DNA of 40,631 bases from Paludibacter sp. (GTDB taxonomy: Bacteria > Bacteroidota > Bacteroidia > Bacteroidales > Paludibacteraceae). Shown one piece after another: positions 18,307-26,938 of the stretch; position 1 is the stretch's first letter; each line of letters starts with the position of its first letter. The stretch covers positions 1 through 40,631 of the forward strand of contig JARKQF010000135.1 of NCBI GenBank assembly GCA_029973975.1. Direction: 5' to 3'. The translations under genes and the position numbers were made by a program. The notes below the pieces were generated by a model, which was not told where the DNA came from, made no database searches, and saw nothing but the letters and a program-made list of their open reading frames with translations.

Positions 18307-18927
18307 TTAAGTATTTTTGCTTTTCAGAAAATCCATGATAAACTTGGTTAAAATATCAATTGCCACATGGTTGTTTCCTCCTTGCGGAACAATGATGTTG
18401 GCGAACCGCTTTGTTGGTTCAATGAATTGAAGGTGCATGGGCTTGACGGTCTTTTCATATCTTTCCATAACTTTATTGACCGATCTGCCTCTTTCTACAA
18501 TGTCGCGGTTGATGACACGAATCAGCCTGTCGTCGGCATCGGCATCTACAAATACTTTTAAATCCAGCATTTTCCTGACTTCGGGACTACTCAAAATAAG
18601 AATTCCTTCTACGATCACAACCCTGCAGGGCTTTATAGGAATAGTTTCTTCTGCTCTAGTGCAAGTCAGATAAGAATATATAGGTTGTTCAATATTTTTG
18701 CCTTGTTTTAGTTCTTTCAGATGTTTTACCAGCAATTCCCATTCAATTGAATCCGGATGGTCAAAATTTATTTCTAATCGTTCCTCAAGAGGCTTGTGGC
18801 TACTGTCACGGTAATATGAATCTTGAGGTAATATAACTACTTCATTCCCAGGTAGTCGTTCCAGGAGTTTTTTTACAACTGTTGTCTTTCCGGATCCTGT
18901 TCCTCCGGCTATTCCGATGATGAGCAT
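18307..18927 (-). CDS. udk: Uridine kinase
   Basis: Phosphorylates uridine and cytidine with ATP or GTP in pyrimidine salvage. 206 residues, normal length. The P-loop GGTGSGKTT is at the N-terminus (residues 8-16), the substrate region DSYYRD follows at about 37-42, then FDHPDSIEW and the lid region with RDIVERGRSVNKVMERYEKT. Phosphoribulokinase shares the fold but this arrangement is of uridine kinase. It converges with secDF and diverges from radC. Confidence 0.96.
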   Translation of the reverse strand: MLIIGIAGGTGSGKTTVVKKLLERLPGNEVVILPQDSYYRDSSHKPLEERLEINFDHPDSIEWELLVKHLKELKQGKNIEQPIYSYLTCTRAEETIPIKPCRVVIVEGILILSSPEVRKMLDLKVFVDADADDRLIRVINRDIVERGRSVNKVMERYEKTVKPMHLQFIEPTKRFANIIVPQGGNNHVAIDILTKFIMDFLKSKNT

Positions 18928-19057
18928 GATTTTGTATTTTTTGCGTGCTAATATACAGATTTTTCTAATAAATATTTATCTTTTACGTACCCATATAGAA
19001 CATTTTTATTTAATTTTACGGCCGTATACCAAATTGAAAAACTATTTGTTGTTTATT

Positions 19058-19759
19058 ATGTTTGAAAGAGAAAAACATCTTACCATCCGGGAATGGTCTG
19101 AAGAAGACCGTCCGCGTGAAAAGATGCTTAGGAAAGGAACGATGGCGTTGTCTGATGCGGAATTATTAGCCATTATGATTGGTTCTGGAAGTAAAAATGA
19201 GTCGGCGGTTGAATTAGCCAAAAGGATAATGGCTGCCTGTCATTATAATATTAATGAATTGGCGAGGCTTACAATCCCTGAGCTATGCGGAAAATTCAAA
19301 GGAATTGGAGAGGCTAAGGCTATTACAATTGTTGCGGCTTTGGAACTAGGTAAAAGGCGTAAAACGAAAGAGACAACAGATAAAAAGAAAATAGGCTCAA
19401 GCATTGATTTATTTCATTTATTTGAGGCTAGTGTAATTGACCTTGATTACGAAGAATTCTGGATTGCCTTGTTGGATGGGGCAAACAAAGTAATTGAGGT
19501 TAGAAAGCTAACACAGGGAGGTAGCAGTCAAACCGTTGTGGATATACCGATGTTGCTGAAACTGGCGTTGGATAAAAAAGCTGCTTGTCTTGCCGTAGCA
19601 CATAATCATCCTTCAGGACAAAAATTTCCCAGCCGGGAGGACGAAAGAGTAACTCGCCGTGTCATCGCTGGTTGTGAAGCGGTAGGAATACGCTTTCTGG
19701 ATCATATTATCATTGCCGGCGGGAGTTATTATAGTTTTTGTGACGAAGGGAAAGTTTGA
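19058..19759 (+). CDS. radC: RadC family JAB-domain protein
   Basis: 233 residues from the ATG at 19058; a longer open frame runs back into the udk promoter region but the conserved N-terminus (LTIREWSEEDRPREKML) starts here. A UPF0758 N-terminal part with a helix-hairpin-helix-like stretch (KFKGIGEAKAITIVAALELG, about 79-98) is followed by the JAB/MPN metalloprotease-like domain with HNHPSG (182-187) and the metal-ligand aspartate D195. The old link to DNA repair is doubtful in E. coli; the biochemical role is unsettled. This is the chromosomal housekeeping type, not an island copy. Confidence 0.93.
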   Translation: MFEREKHLTIREWSEEDRPREKMLRKGTMALSDAELLAIMIGSGSKNESAVELAKRIMAACHYNINELARLTIPELCGKFKGIGEAKAITIVAALELGKRRKTKETTDKKKIGSSIDLFHLFEASVIDLDYEEFWIALLDGANKVIEVRKLTQGGSSQTVVDIPMLLKLALDKKAACLAVAHNHPSGQKFPSREDERVTRRVIAGCEAVGIRFLDHIIIAGGSYYSFCDEGKV

Positions 19760-19932
19760 ATTTAGCAAATAGTGAATTGTGGGTAGTAGGCTTCCGGAGG
19801 AAACGAAGTTTAGTAACTGGTAGGCTTGCCTACCGGATTATGGAAGACACATTACCTTATGGAGTTGCCAGAGGTAGCGATAACGACTGGTGACTGATGA
19901 CAGGGGACTGTAGACATTAGACAAAATAAAAC
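19760..19932. other. Non-coding spacer with small palindromes before the ABC operon
   Basis: Contains the palindrome GGTAGGC-TT-GCCTACC at 19819-19834 and a run of related words near 19890-19918 (GACTGGTGACTGATGAC, then GGGACTGTAGAC). It has a higher G+C content than other spacers in the window. No promoter element of the TAnnTTTG type is evident, and none of the repeat classes seen elsewhere. Confidence 0.5.
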
Positions 19933-20841
19933 ATGAATTTATTAGAAGTAAAAAATGTAGTAAAACAATTTTCCGGACATCGGGCGCTGGATGGAGTGAG
20001 TTTGGATATCCCGGAGAATGCGGTGTATGGTTTGTTGGGCCCCAATGGAGCAGGGAAGACCACGCTAATTCGTATTATCAATTGCATTACGGCTCCGGAT
20101 AGTGGAGAAGTGTTTCTGAACGGGAAAAAACTTAATGCAGAGGACGTTCGGCATATTGGCTATCTGCCTGAGGAAAGAGGCTTGTACAAAAAGATGAAAG
20201 TGGGAGAACAGGCTTTGTATCTGGCACAGTTGAAGGGAATGACCAGGCAGGATGCATTGAAAGCACTTAAATATTGGTTTGAGAAATTCGAAATTCAGTC
20301 GTGGTGGAATAAAAAAATCGAAGAGCTTTCGAAAGGAATGGCTCAAAAGGTACAATTCATTACCACTATTCTGCATGAACCTAAATTACTTATTTTTGAT
20401 GAACCGTTCAGCGGATTTGATCCGGTAAACGCAGATTTGCTTAAAAAAGAGATTCTTGCTCTGAAAGATAAAGGCGCTACAATTATTTTTTCTACGCATA
20501 ACATGTCATCTGTGGAGGAGCTGTGTGATAATATCTCGCTTATTGATAAGTCGAAAATTGTATTACAGGGTAATGTGGGGGAAATCAGGGCTGCTCATGC
20601 AACCGGTACCTATAGGGTCGTGACCAAAACGAATCTGCATGCTGATAGTTTTGATGTCTTGAATGAGAAAGAAACGCATCATGGATTCGAGTATGTGCTA
20701 AAATCAAAGGCAGGAGAATCAAATAATGTACTGTTAGGTAAGTTAATGATTCAGTCTGAATTATTTTCATTTGAAGAAATGCTGCCTACCATGAATGATA
20801 TTTTTATTGAAACAGTAACAACTAGACCGAAACAATTATGA
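19933..20841 (+). CDS. ABC transporter ATP-binding protein (ABC-2 / NatA type)
   Basis: 302 residues. Walker A GPNGAGKT (36-43), signature LSKGMAQ (132-138, the variant usual in ABC-2 exporters), Walker B LLIFDEP (D156, E157) and the switch STHNM. A C-terminal extension of about 90 residues matches the DUF4162-type tail of this subfamily. It overlaps the permease gene by four bases (ATGA), so both form one operon. The pair resembles NatAB-type sodium or drug exporters, but the substrate cannot be read from the sequence. Confidence 0.93.
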   Translation: MNLLEVKNVVKQFSGHRALDGVSLDIPENAVYGLLGPNGAGKTTLIRIINCITAPDSGEVFLNGKKLNAEDVRHIGYLPEERGLYKKMKVGEQALYLAQLKGMTRQDALKALKYWFEKFEIQSWWNKKIEELSKGMAQKVQFITTILHEPKLLIFDEPFSGFDPVNADLLKKEILALKDKGATIIFSTHNMSSVEELCDNISLIDKSKIVLQGNVGEIRAAHATGTYRVVTKTNLHADSFDVLNEKETHHGFEYVLKSKAGESNNVLLGKLMIQSELFSFEEMLPTMNDIFIETVTTRPKQL

Positions 20842-22163
20842 GTAAGATTGCTTTGATTATCAAAAGGGAATATACAACAAGGGTGATGAAACCATCCTTT
20901 ATTATATTGACTTTCCTTACACCGGTGCTGATTGCCGGTATGATCATGGTGCCTCTGTTGTTGGCACAAATTAAAGATAATACGGAGAAGAAGATTATTG
21001 TCATAGACCAAACGGGGCTTTATAAAACTGTGTTTGTAGATAACGATAATTTTAAGTTTGAATTTGCCGATCAGTCAATAGAGACCTTCCGGGGATCGAA
21101 AGAAAGAGATTCCTACGATGCTGTGCTTTTTATACCGCAGGATTTATCGTTGAATCCCAAAGCAGCTACTTTGTTTTCAGAAGAACAGGTTGGAGTGGAA
21201 TTGAAGTCTTATGTTTCAGACTTGTTAAAGACTTATATTGAAGAAAAAAAACTCGCAGAACTGAATATACCTGATTTTAAGGAGTTGGTAGAAAAGACGA
21301 AAGTCAGCATTGATGTTAAAACAGTAAGATGGGGTAAAGATGGCGAAGAGAAAATGGGCTCGGCGGAGCTGGCAGTCATCATTGGAATGATTTCAGCGTT
21401 TGTAATCTATATATTCATCGTTGTTTATGGTGCGCAGGTGATGTCGGGTGTGGTACAAGAGAAAACCAGCCGTATTGTGGAGGTTATTATATCTTCTGTA
21501 AAACCTTTTCAGCTAATGATGGGAAAGATTATTGGCATTGCTATGGTTGGACTCACACAGTTTGCTCTGTGGGTAATTCTGTCGGTAGTGTTGGTTTCTG
21601 CCCTGACCAGTGTCTTTGGAACTACACTTGATATTGAAACATATCAACAGGCTCAGACAATGGGAGTTTCAGCCGTAAATTTACCTTTTGATAATCAGGA
21701 TGGGATGGTTTCAGACTTGTTGATAGCCCTGCAGAATTTTGATTTTGTTCAAACGGGTATTTTATTTGTGTTGTTCTTCCTGGGTGGTTATTTGTTATAT
21801 GCTTCGCTTTTTGCAGCTGTTGGTTCAGCTGTGGATAATGAGACAGATACGCAGCAGTTTTCTCTACCCTTAACACTTCCCATCATTTTTGCCATTTATG
21901 CTGCGATTTATAGCGCGGAGAATCCGGATGGTCCGCTTGCCTTTTGGTGTTCAATGATTCCGTTTACTTCGCCGATTGTGATGATGGTCAGGTTGCCTTT
22001 TGGTGTGCCGGTATGGCAGCTGGCACTTTCGATAGGTATTTTGATACTTTCTTTTATCGGAAGCACCTGGATTGCCGGGAAGATTTATCGAACCGGTATT
22101 CTGATGTACGGTAAAAAAATTACCTGGAAAGAAATGATGAAATGGGTATTCTACAAAGGTTAA
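20838..22163 (+). CDS. ABC-2 type permease (NatB-like)
   Basis: 441 residues with about six membrane helices: one near the N-terminus (FIILTFLTPVLIAGMIMVPL, 20-40), then a large extracytoplasmic domain of about 140 residues, then helices near 183-205, 233-258, 308-335, 343-362 and 395-415. The motif VQEKTSRIVEVIISSVKPFQ (209-228) before the third helix is the conserved cytoplasmic element of ABC-2 permeases. Starts inside the end of the ATPase gene and is followed 19 bases later by an S66 peptidase gene. Confidence 0.92.
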   Translation: MSKIALIIKREYTTRVMKPSFIILTFLTPVLIAGMIMVPLLLAQIKDNTEKKIIVIDQTGLYKTVFVDNDNFKFEFADQSIETFRGSKERDSYDAVLFIPQDLSLNPKAATLFSEEQVGVELKSYVSDLLKTYIEEKKLAELNIPDFKELVEKTKVSIDVKTVRWGKDGEEKMGSAELAVIIGMISAFVIYIFIVVYGAQVMSGVVQEKTSRIVEVIISSVKPFQLMMGKIIGIAMVGLTQFALWVILSVVLVSALTSVFGTTLDIETYQQAQTMGVSAVNLPFDNQDGMVSDLLIALQNFDFVQTGILFVLFFLGGYLLYASLFAAVGSAVDNETDTQQFSLPLTLPIIFAIYAAIYSAENPDGPLAFWCSMIPFTSPIVMMVRLPFGVPVWQLALSIGILILSFIGSTWIAGKIYRTGILMYGKKITWKEMMKWVFYKG

Positions 22164-22182
22164 TTGTTTGAGAGATATTGTA

Positions 22183-23076
22183 ATGCTTGAAGTTAAAGAT
22201 AATATACATAGAATCCGTATAGTTTCTCCTTCCGGGGCCATTAACCCTGATTTGATTGATGGTGCAACCGAAAGGCTGAGATGCTGGGGTTTTGAGGTTA
22301 CAGAAGGCCGCTTTGCCCGGGAAGTTTACGGCCGTTTTGCCGGAACGGAAAAACAACGGATCAATGATCTGCAGGATGCTATCAATGACGAAAGTCTGAC
22401 GGCAATTTTGTGTAGCCGGGGAGGGTATGGATTGGCGCCGATTATCGATAGAGTCGATTTCTCACCCCTGATACAACATCCAAAATGGCTGATAGGTTTC
22501 AGCGACATCACAATTATTCATGCATCGTTATCATGTCTGGGTATCCCTTCGTTACATGCTGTGATGGCGAAACATTTGACTGAACTACCTGATGATTCGG
22601 ATTCTTTGCGTTATCTCAAAGAAATACTTGAAGGGGAAATTCCGAAGTATCACATTGCCCCGGATAAGCTGAACCGCGTGGGAAATGTCAAAGGAAAGCT
22701 CGTCGGAGGGAATTTGTCTGTCTTGATGGGATTACGCGGAACAGCCTTTGAACCCACATACGATGGAGCTGTGTTGTTTCTTGAGGAAATAGCGGAAGAG
22801 CCCTATCACATCGATCGTATGCTGCAAAATTTGAGAATGGGTGGTGTTTTTAATAAAATATCCGGACTAATTGTGGGGCATTTTACCAATTGCACGGAAG
22901 ATCCTCTGATGCAGAAGTCTGTCAAAGAGATAGTACTCGATGCAACAGCGGGTGTTGGATTTCCTGTTTGTTTTGGTTTCCCGTCCGGACATGAAGATGA
23001 GAATCTTCCTTTGATTATGGGACGGGAGGTTACGTTAAAGGTAACAACATCAGAGGTAATGGTTAATTTCAATTGA
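22183..23076 (+). CDS. S66 family LD-carboxypeptidase
   Basis: 297 residues from the ATG at 22183; a TTG five codons upstream is a less likely start. Family members cleave the L,D-bond of murein tetrapeptides during cell-wall recycling; the related MccF proteins act on microcin C-like nucleotides. The nucleophile is S107 in GFSDIT, after the conserved SRGGYG. The Glu and His of the triad fit EEIAEEPYHIDRML and VGHFTNC in the C-terminal domain. No signal peptide, so cytoplasmic. It is probably in the operon with the ABC exporter, and its 3' end overlaps that of the convergent recO by eight bases. Confidence 0.9.
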   Translation: MLEVKDNIHRIRIVSPSGAINPDLIDGATERLRCWGFEVTEGRFAREVYGRFAGTEKQRINDLQDAINDESLTAILCSRGGYGLAPIIDRVDFSPLIQHPKWLIGFSDITIIHASLSCLGIPSLHAVMAKHLTELPDDSDSLRYLKEILEGEIPKYHIAPDKLNRVGNVKGKLVGGNLSVLMGLRGTAFEPTYDGAVLFLEEIAEEPYHIDRMLQNLRMGGVFNKISGLIVGHFTNCTEDPLMQKSVKEIVLDATAGVGFPVCFGFPSGHEDENLPLIMGREVTLKVTTSEVMVNFN

Positions 23077-23791
23077 AAACTTCATGTAATACTGATACTG
23101 AATTAAGCCCATGGAACTCGGGTACATGCAGTTTGTAATATTCAATCAGCACATTCAGCAATTCACTCCTGTTTTCGCGTGATAAAACTAAAGCGTTTCC
23201 TGAGTCAAAAGAAAGGTGTAATAATGAGCTAAAAAGAGTTGACATTTCAGTTGATAAAAAATGACTGTGCAGGGGCTTGTTCGTGAGGAATATCCCGTTT
23301 AGCAGATCGAAGTACCGGGCATCTTTTTCTTCCGGATTGGGTTCGAATCCAAGATATCCTGAAAGCTTCATCATAAAAATTAGATGAAAATTCGCAATCT
23401 CTGCGTCATTGCGTTCAAGTGAAAGGATTGATTGTTCCAGAAAATCAAAAATGTGTACCTCTGGTTCAGGCTGTTTTAATGTTTTATACAGCAATTCGGC
23501 TGTAAAATGTGTAAGTGCGTTTTTGAGAGGATGAGTATAAATGTTGGTCAGACTGTTTAGTATTCTGACTTCTCTGAGTTGTTGAAATTCTTTTCCGGGC
23601 TGATAGAAAGCAGTGACCTCAATTAATGAAAGCGGTAGAAAGCAGGCTGCCCTGATACCTGACTTTTTACCATTTAGTCCATAAACGATGTAAGAGACCC
23701 GTCCGTAATCCCGGGTGTAAACCGTGACTATAGTTGATTTGTCAGAGTATTTTAGGGTTCGTAGTACCAACCCGGGTGTTTTTGTAAGCAT
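23069..23791 (-). CDS. recO: DNA repair protein RecO
   Basis: 240 residues. The N-terminal OB fold begins with the conserved TPGLVLRTLKYSDKSTIVTV and continues VSYIVYGLNGKKS, as in RecO. The C-terminal helical part (ELLYKTLKQPEPE, FLEQSILSLE) also fits. RecO loads RecA with RecR at single-strand gaps. The zinc-binding cysteines present in some RecO proteins are absent. The stop lies within the end of the S66 peptidase gene, an 8-base tail-to-tail overlap without a terminator. Confidence 0.93.
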   Translation of the reverse strand: MLTKTPGLVLRTLKYSDKSTIVTVYTRDYGRVSYIVYGLNGKKSGIRAACFLPLSLIEVTAFYQPGKEFQQLREVRILNSLTNIYTHPLKNALTHFTAELLYKTLKQPEPEVHIFDFLEQSILSLERNDAEIANFHLIFMMKLSGYLGFEPNPEEKDARYFDLLNGIFLTNKPLHSHFLSTEMSTLFSSLLHLSFDSGNALVLSRENRSELLNVLIEYYKLHVPEFHGLNSVSVLHEVFN

Positions 23792-23811
23792 GAACGAATG
23801 AAATTTTCATG

Positions 23812-23819
23812 CAAAAATA
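23812..23819 (-). promoter_or_regulatory. Candidate -7 element of recO
   Basis: Minus strand TATTTTTG, 20 bases before the recO ATG. No clear -33 element. Confidence 0.45.
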
Positions 23820-23929
23820 AGATAATTATGGTAATTAAGTCGTTTTCCGGACTCCGGATATGGCGATTAGAGAACAGGATTGTGAAAAACAGTAAGTTAG
23901 GAAATATTCAAAAATATTTTCCAAAAGGT

Positions 23930-23960
23930 TTTGTAGAATCAAAAAACTGACGTATATTTG
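23930..23960 (+). promoter_or_regulatory. Promoter of the tRNA-Glu / rpsT unit
   Basis: TTTG ending at 23933, 19-base spacer, then TATATTTG at 23953-23960: a full-consensus Bacteroidetes promoter 41 bases before the tRNA. Confidence 0.88.
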
Positions 23961-24001
23961 CACCCGCAATTGAGAGGTCAGTTGCAGTTTATGAAGTTCA
24001 A

Positions 24002-24073
24002 GGCCCATTCGTCTATCGGTTAGGACGCCAGATTTTCATTCTGGAAAGAGGGGTTCGATTCCCCTATGGGCTA
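24002..24073 (+). tRNA. tRNA-Glu (TTC)
   Basis: 72-base cloverleaf: acceptor GGCCCAT/ATGGGCT (first pair G-U), anticodon stem-loop CCAGA-TTTTCAT-TCTGG with anticodon TTC, T-arm GGGGTTCGATTCCCC. CCA is not encoded. It lies 30 bases upstream of rpsT and has no terminator of its own, so the two are likely cotranscribed. Confidence 0.96.
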
Positions 24074-24103
24074 CAATGTTAATGAATTTAAAAGTTAATT
24101 GAG

Positions 24104-24358
24104 ATGGCAAATCATCAATCATCAATCAAAAGAATACGTCAGATACAAAAACGCAAATTGCATAATCGTTATTATGCAAAAACTGCCCGTAATGCTGTGC
24201 GTAAATTACGTGCTACTACTGAGAAATCAGTTGCTGTGGAAATGTTGCCTAAAGTGAGTGCTATGTTGGATAAACTGGCAAAACGTAACATCATCCATAA
24301 AAATAAAGCGTCAAATCTCAAATCAAAATTGGCGGTTTATATCAATAAGTTGGCATAA
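24104..24358 (+). CDS. rpsT: 30S ribosomal protein bS20
   Basis: 84 residues, typical length, very basic. The N-terminal [24 protein letters not shown] and the C-terminal [18 protein letters not shown] are bS20 hallmarks. It binds 16S rRNA early in small-subunit assembly. It probably shares a transcript with the upstream tRNA-Glu and ends at a clear terminator. Confidence 0.98.
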   Translation: MANHQSSIKRIRQIQKRKLHNRYYAKTARNAVRKLRATTEKSVAVEMLPKVSAMLDKLAKRNIIHKNKASNLKSKLAVYINKLA

Positions 24359-24378
24359 ATGTTTCATAATAAATATAA

Positions 24379-24412
24379 AAAGCCCGCTATCAGATTGGTA
24401 GCGGGTTTTTTG
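24379..24412 (+). terminator. Intrinsic terminator of rpsT
   Basis: CCCGCTA (24383-24389) pairs with TAGCGGG (24399-24405), followed by TTTTTTG; the left flank AAAA makes it possibly active for the convergent gene as well. Confidence 0.9.
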
Positions 24413-24435
24413 TCATATACTTTATGTGTCTCTTT

Positions 24436-25716
24436 TTAGAACCCGACAACGGCCTGTAAAGCGAGTCCGCTGAATTTTCCACCATTGCGGATGTCTGTAT
24501 CAACAAATCCATCGTAGTTTTGAGTGACATACTCTAATTTTGCCATGATGTTTTTGGTAACAAACCATCCTGCGCTTACTGCCAGCCTGTCAACCGTAAC
24601 ATCCTCGGTGTATCCGCTCAGACGGGCATTAACAACATTGTACCTGGCTCCGACCCAGAAATCTTCATTTTTCCCAAATCGATATACCAAATCAGTTGCA
24701 ATCTGGCTTGCAGCACGTTCACCGGTAGTTTCGGTTCTTCCGCGTCCATTAGCCGATTCAAAGGTGGTAAATGATTCCAGTCCGCCATATTTTACAAACA
24801 GGTTGCCCATCATCGAAGTGACTTTATCTCCAAAACCCGGATTCAGACGTCCAGATGTAAAAGTAGATGTTGTCAACGCGTTGTCCATCACACCATAATA
24901 GTGCGAACCAGCCCGGTCACCTCCATATAGGGTGTTGGCATTTGAACCTGCTGTATGGTAAACAGAACCGGTCAGGCGAACCCGCAAGTCACTGTTCAGT
25001 TGCTTGTCGTAACCGAGTTTTCCGATAAATGCAGGTTTGGATTTCCCGTCGGAAGCTCCCGGAACAGGATCATACCCAAGCACCCGTCCGTTGATCATAC
25101 CGTTTGTTGCCGAAAGGACACCCAAAAATCCGTTATACGTAACATCAACTTCAGCACCAATCTCTGTTGTAAATGCATCCATGATGTAATTCTCAACAAA
25201 AGGATTGTACATGGCGTTTCCGTTGTCGGATCTGCGGAAATGTGCATCCCCGTAATTGATTTCCATGTGGCCGACCTTAATTGTTGTATAACGCATAATT
25301 TCGTCCAGTAAATCTATCTTCAGGAATGGTAATTTATCGAAACGGATGTATCCTCCTTTTACCCACGTTTCGTTATGATGGCGGGATGAAAGATACAAAG
25401 CCATGTTCATATAAACTCCTTCAGCCAGATTTACGTCGAAATAAAGATTTGCTACGGCTGTGTTAAATCCTGGCACAATGTTTATCAAGGCTGCATTGGG
25501 GTTGAGTAGGGTGTTGGCTGTGTTACTATGGCTCAATGCCTGGAATGATTGATTGAAATTACCTCCGATTTTCAGATTGACTTTCTCGAATGATTCGCTT
25601 TCAGCCTTCGGGCTTTCAAACTCATTCAATCCGGTCTTGCTGTATGAACGGACTTGTGCAAATGATACCCCGCTCATCAGAAGCAGAGAAATCAGAAAAA
25701 TCATGTTTCTTTTCAT
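24436..25716 (-). CDS. Outer-membrane beta-barrel protein (porin-like)
   Basis: 426 residues. A signal peptide is clear (MKRNMIFLISLLLMSGVSFA, cleavage before Q21). The rest alternates polar and hydrophobic residues with many aromatics, and ends in LQAVVGF with terminal Phe, the signal recognised by the BAM complex. About 400 mature residues would suit a 14 to 18 strand barrel. I cannot name the substrate; it resembles proteins often annotated as porin or hypothetical outer-membrane protein. It follows yceI by 36 bases on the same strand, so it belongs to the rrf2-yceI cluster. Confidence 0.8.
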   Translation of the reverse strand: MKRNMIFLISLLLMSGVSFAQVRSYSKTGLNEFESPKAESESFEKVNLKIGGNFNQSFQALSHSNTANTLLNPNAALINIVPGFNTAVANLYFDVNLAEGVYMNMALYLSSRHHNETWVKGGYIRFDKLPFLKIDLLDEIMRYTTIKVGHMEINYGDAHFRRSDNGNAMYNPFVENYIMDAFTTEIGAEVDVTYNGFLGVLSATNGMINGRVLGYDPVPGASDGKSKPAFIGKLGYDKQLNSDLRVRLTGSVYHTAGSNANTLYGGDRAGSHYYGVMDNALTTSTFTSGRLNPGFGDKVTSMMGNLFVKYGGLESFTTFESANGRGRTETTGERAASQIATDLVYRFGKNEDFWVGARYNVVNARLSGYTEDVTVDRLAVSAGWFVTKNIMAKLEYVTQNYDGFVDTDIRNGGKFSGLALQAVVGF

Positions 25717-25752
25717 GTGGTTGTTTTTGTTTTTTTTTGTTTTCTTTTTTTA

Positions 25753-26346
25753 TTAATCTATTGATGCTTGTGATTGTTCCGTCAGCGTAATATCAAATTC
25801 CAGCTTGATGCCGTCACCTACCTTTAAAGTTCCAAGAAGTGCTGTTGGAGGTTTCATCTGAAAATCTGTCATCTTTAACGGAACATTGCCATTGAATACA
25901 TAAGTCCCTTGTTTAATGTTTTTGCCGTTTGCTTTAATGGCAACTTTTCTGGTAGTACCAGCCATAGTCAGGTTTCCGTTAAATACGACATTGACATTAT
26001 CTCCGTTTATTTGAAGATTGGTGACATCAGTCAGTCTAAAGGCAATATTCGGATGCTTGTTGGCGTCAAAAGTTTCGTAAGTTTTTGAATCCATCAGTTT
26101 TTCACCGCTTTTTATTGACTTTACCGGGATGTCGAGTTTGAAAGATTTTACCTGATTATTTCCGGATAAAATCAGTTCACCGTTAATTTGTTCTGATTTA
26201 CTTTTCCAGTCGTGCAAATTAGATGTACCATTGATGGTAATGACCGAGTTTTTGGGGACGATTTTTAACACCTGCCCTGTTAATGTTCCTGATATAAGCA
26301 GTAATGTGCTGAACAGGAATGCGTTTTTTAATCTTGAAGTGTTCAT
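25753..26346 (-). CDS. YceI-like secreted lipocalin-fold protein
   Basis: 197 residues from the ATG at 26346; a 16-codon open extension upstream lies in AT-rich leader. A signal peptide (AFLFSTLLLISGTLTG, cleavage near Q25) is followed by a YceI-type beta-barrel domain: NSVITINGTSNLHDWKS, then GELILSG, LDIPVKSIKSGEKLMDSKTY, the family core, and the terminal IKLEFDITLTE. YceI proteins bind isoprenoid-like lipids in the periplasm; their role is poorly defined. Between an Rrf2 regulator gene and a barrel gene, all on one strand. A candidate operator lies 59 bases before its start. Confidence 0.9.
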   Translation of the reverse strand: MNTSRLKNAFLFSTLLLISGTLTGQVLKIVPKNSVITINGTSNLHDWKSKSEQINGELILSGNNQVKSFKLDIPVKSIKSGEKLMDSKTYETFDANKHPNIAFRLTDVTNLQINGDNVNVVFNGNLTMAGTTRKVAIKANGKNIKQGTYVFNGNVPLKMTDFQMKPPTALLGTLKVGDGIKLEFDITLTEQSQASID

Positions 26347-26404
26347 TTGTTTTGTTTTTAGAGATTTATAATTTGGATTGTTTTTATGAATCAATATCTG
26401 ATAA

Positions 26405-26425
26405 ATCCTATAGAATTAGTAGTAT
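26405..26425 (-). promoter_or_regulatory. Candidate Rrf2 operator upstream of yceI
   Basis: On the minus strand the centre reads CTACTAATTCTATAG, flanked by ATA and GAT. Aligned with the site at 26930-26950 it is identical at 15 of 21 positions, including ATACTAC at the left and TAGGAT at the right. The dyad (CTA/TAG) is weaker than in the other copy. Confidence 0.5.
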
Positions 26426-26459
26426 AATGAAATAAAAAAATAGATCAGGAAGTTTTAAT

Positions 26460-26888
26460 TTAGTTGTGTAAAATTTCTATACAAGGACGTTCTTTAACCG
26501 CAATTTCTTCTAATGTTTTATTTTTTAATATTCTGATGAATTCTGATTTCATTTCAGACCAGTATTTGTTGGCATTGCAGCAACATTCTAATTCACAGAA
26601 GTCGGGGTTATCCAGACATTCAACAACAGTTATTGGTTCGAAAGCTGTATAAATATCGTACATGGTAATCGAATTTGCCGGACGGGTCAGTTTATATCCG
26701 CTTCCTTTGCCTCTGTATGTAGTAATCAGTCCTTTTGATTTTAAGGCGGAAATGATGGCATCAAGGTATTTGTTTGATAATTTCTGGCTTTCAGCAATGT
26801 CCTTCTGTAATAAACCTTTAGGTTCATCACAACAAGCGATTGAAATCATTGCTCTCAATCCATATCGAATTTTTGTGTTAATTTTCAT
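26460..26888 (-). CDS. Rrf2-family transcriptional regulator with clustered cysteines
   Basis: 142 residues. Winged-helix start (KINTKIRYGLRAMISIA, then LQKDIAESQKLSNKYLDAII, the recognition helix, and GLITTYRGKGSGYKLTRP, the wing) as in IscR, NsrR and RsrR. The sensor part carries C91, C98 and a CCC run at 102-104, close to the spacing of the Fe-S ligands of IscR (92, 98, 104), and a further Cys at 136. An Fe-S or redox/NO sensor is therefore likely, but which signal is unknown. It heads the yceI-barrel cluster, and a palindrome overlaps its own promoter, suggesting autorepression. Confidence 0.9.
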   Translation of the reverse strand: MKINTKIRYGLRAMISIACCDEPKGLLQKDIAESQKLSNKYLDAIISALKSKGLITTYRGKGSGYKLTRPANSITMYDIYTAFEPITVVECLDNPDFCELECCCNANKYWSEMKSEFIRILKNKTLEEIAVKERPCIEILHN

Positions 26889-26908
26889 ACTGCCCCTTAA
26901 TCACGATT

Positions 26909-26938
26909 CAAAAATAGATAAATTTTTCCATCCTACAA
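26909..26938 (-). promoter_or_regulatory. Promoter of the rrf2 gene
   Basis: Minus strand TTG (26936-26938), 19-base spacer, TATTTTTG (26909-26916), 21 bases before the ATG. The -33 TTG lies inside the dyad at 26930-26950. Confidence 0.75.
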
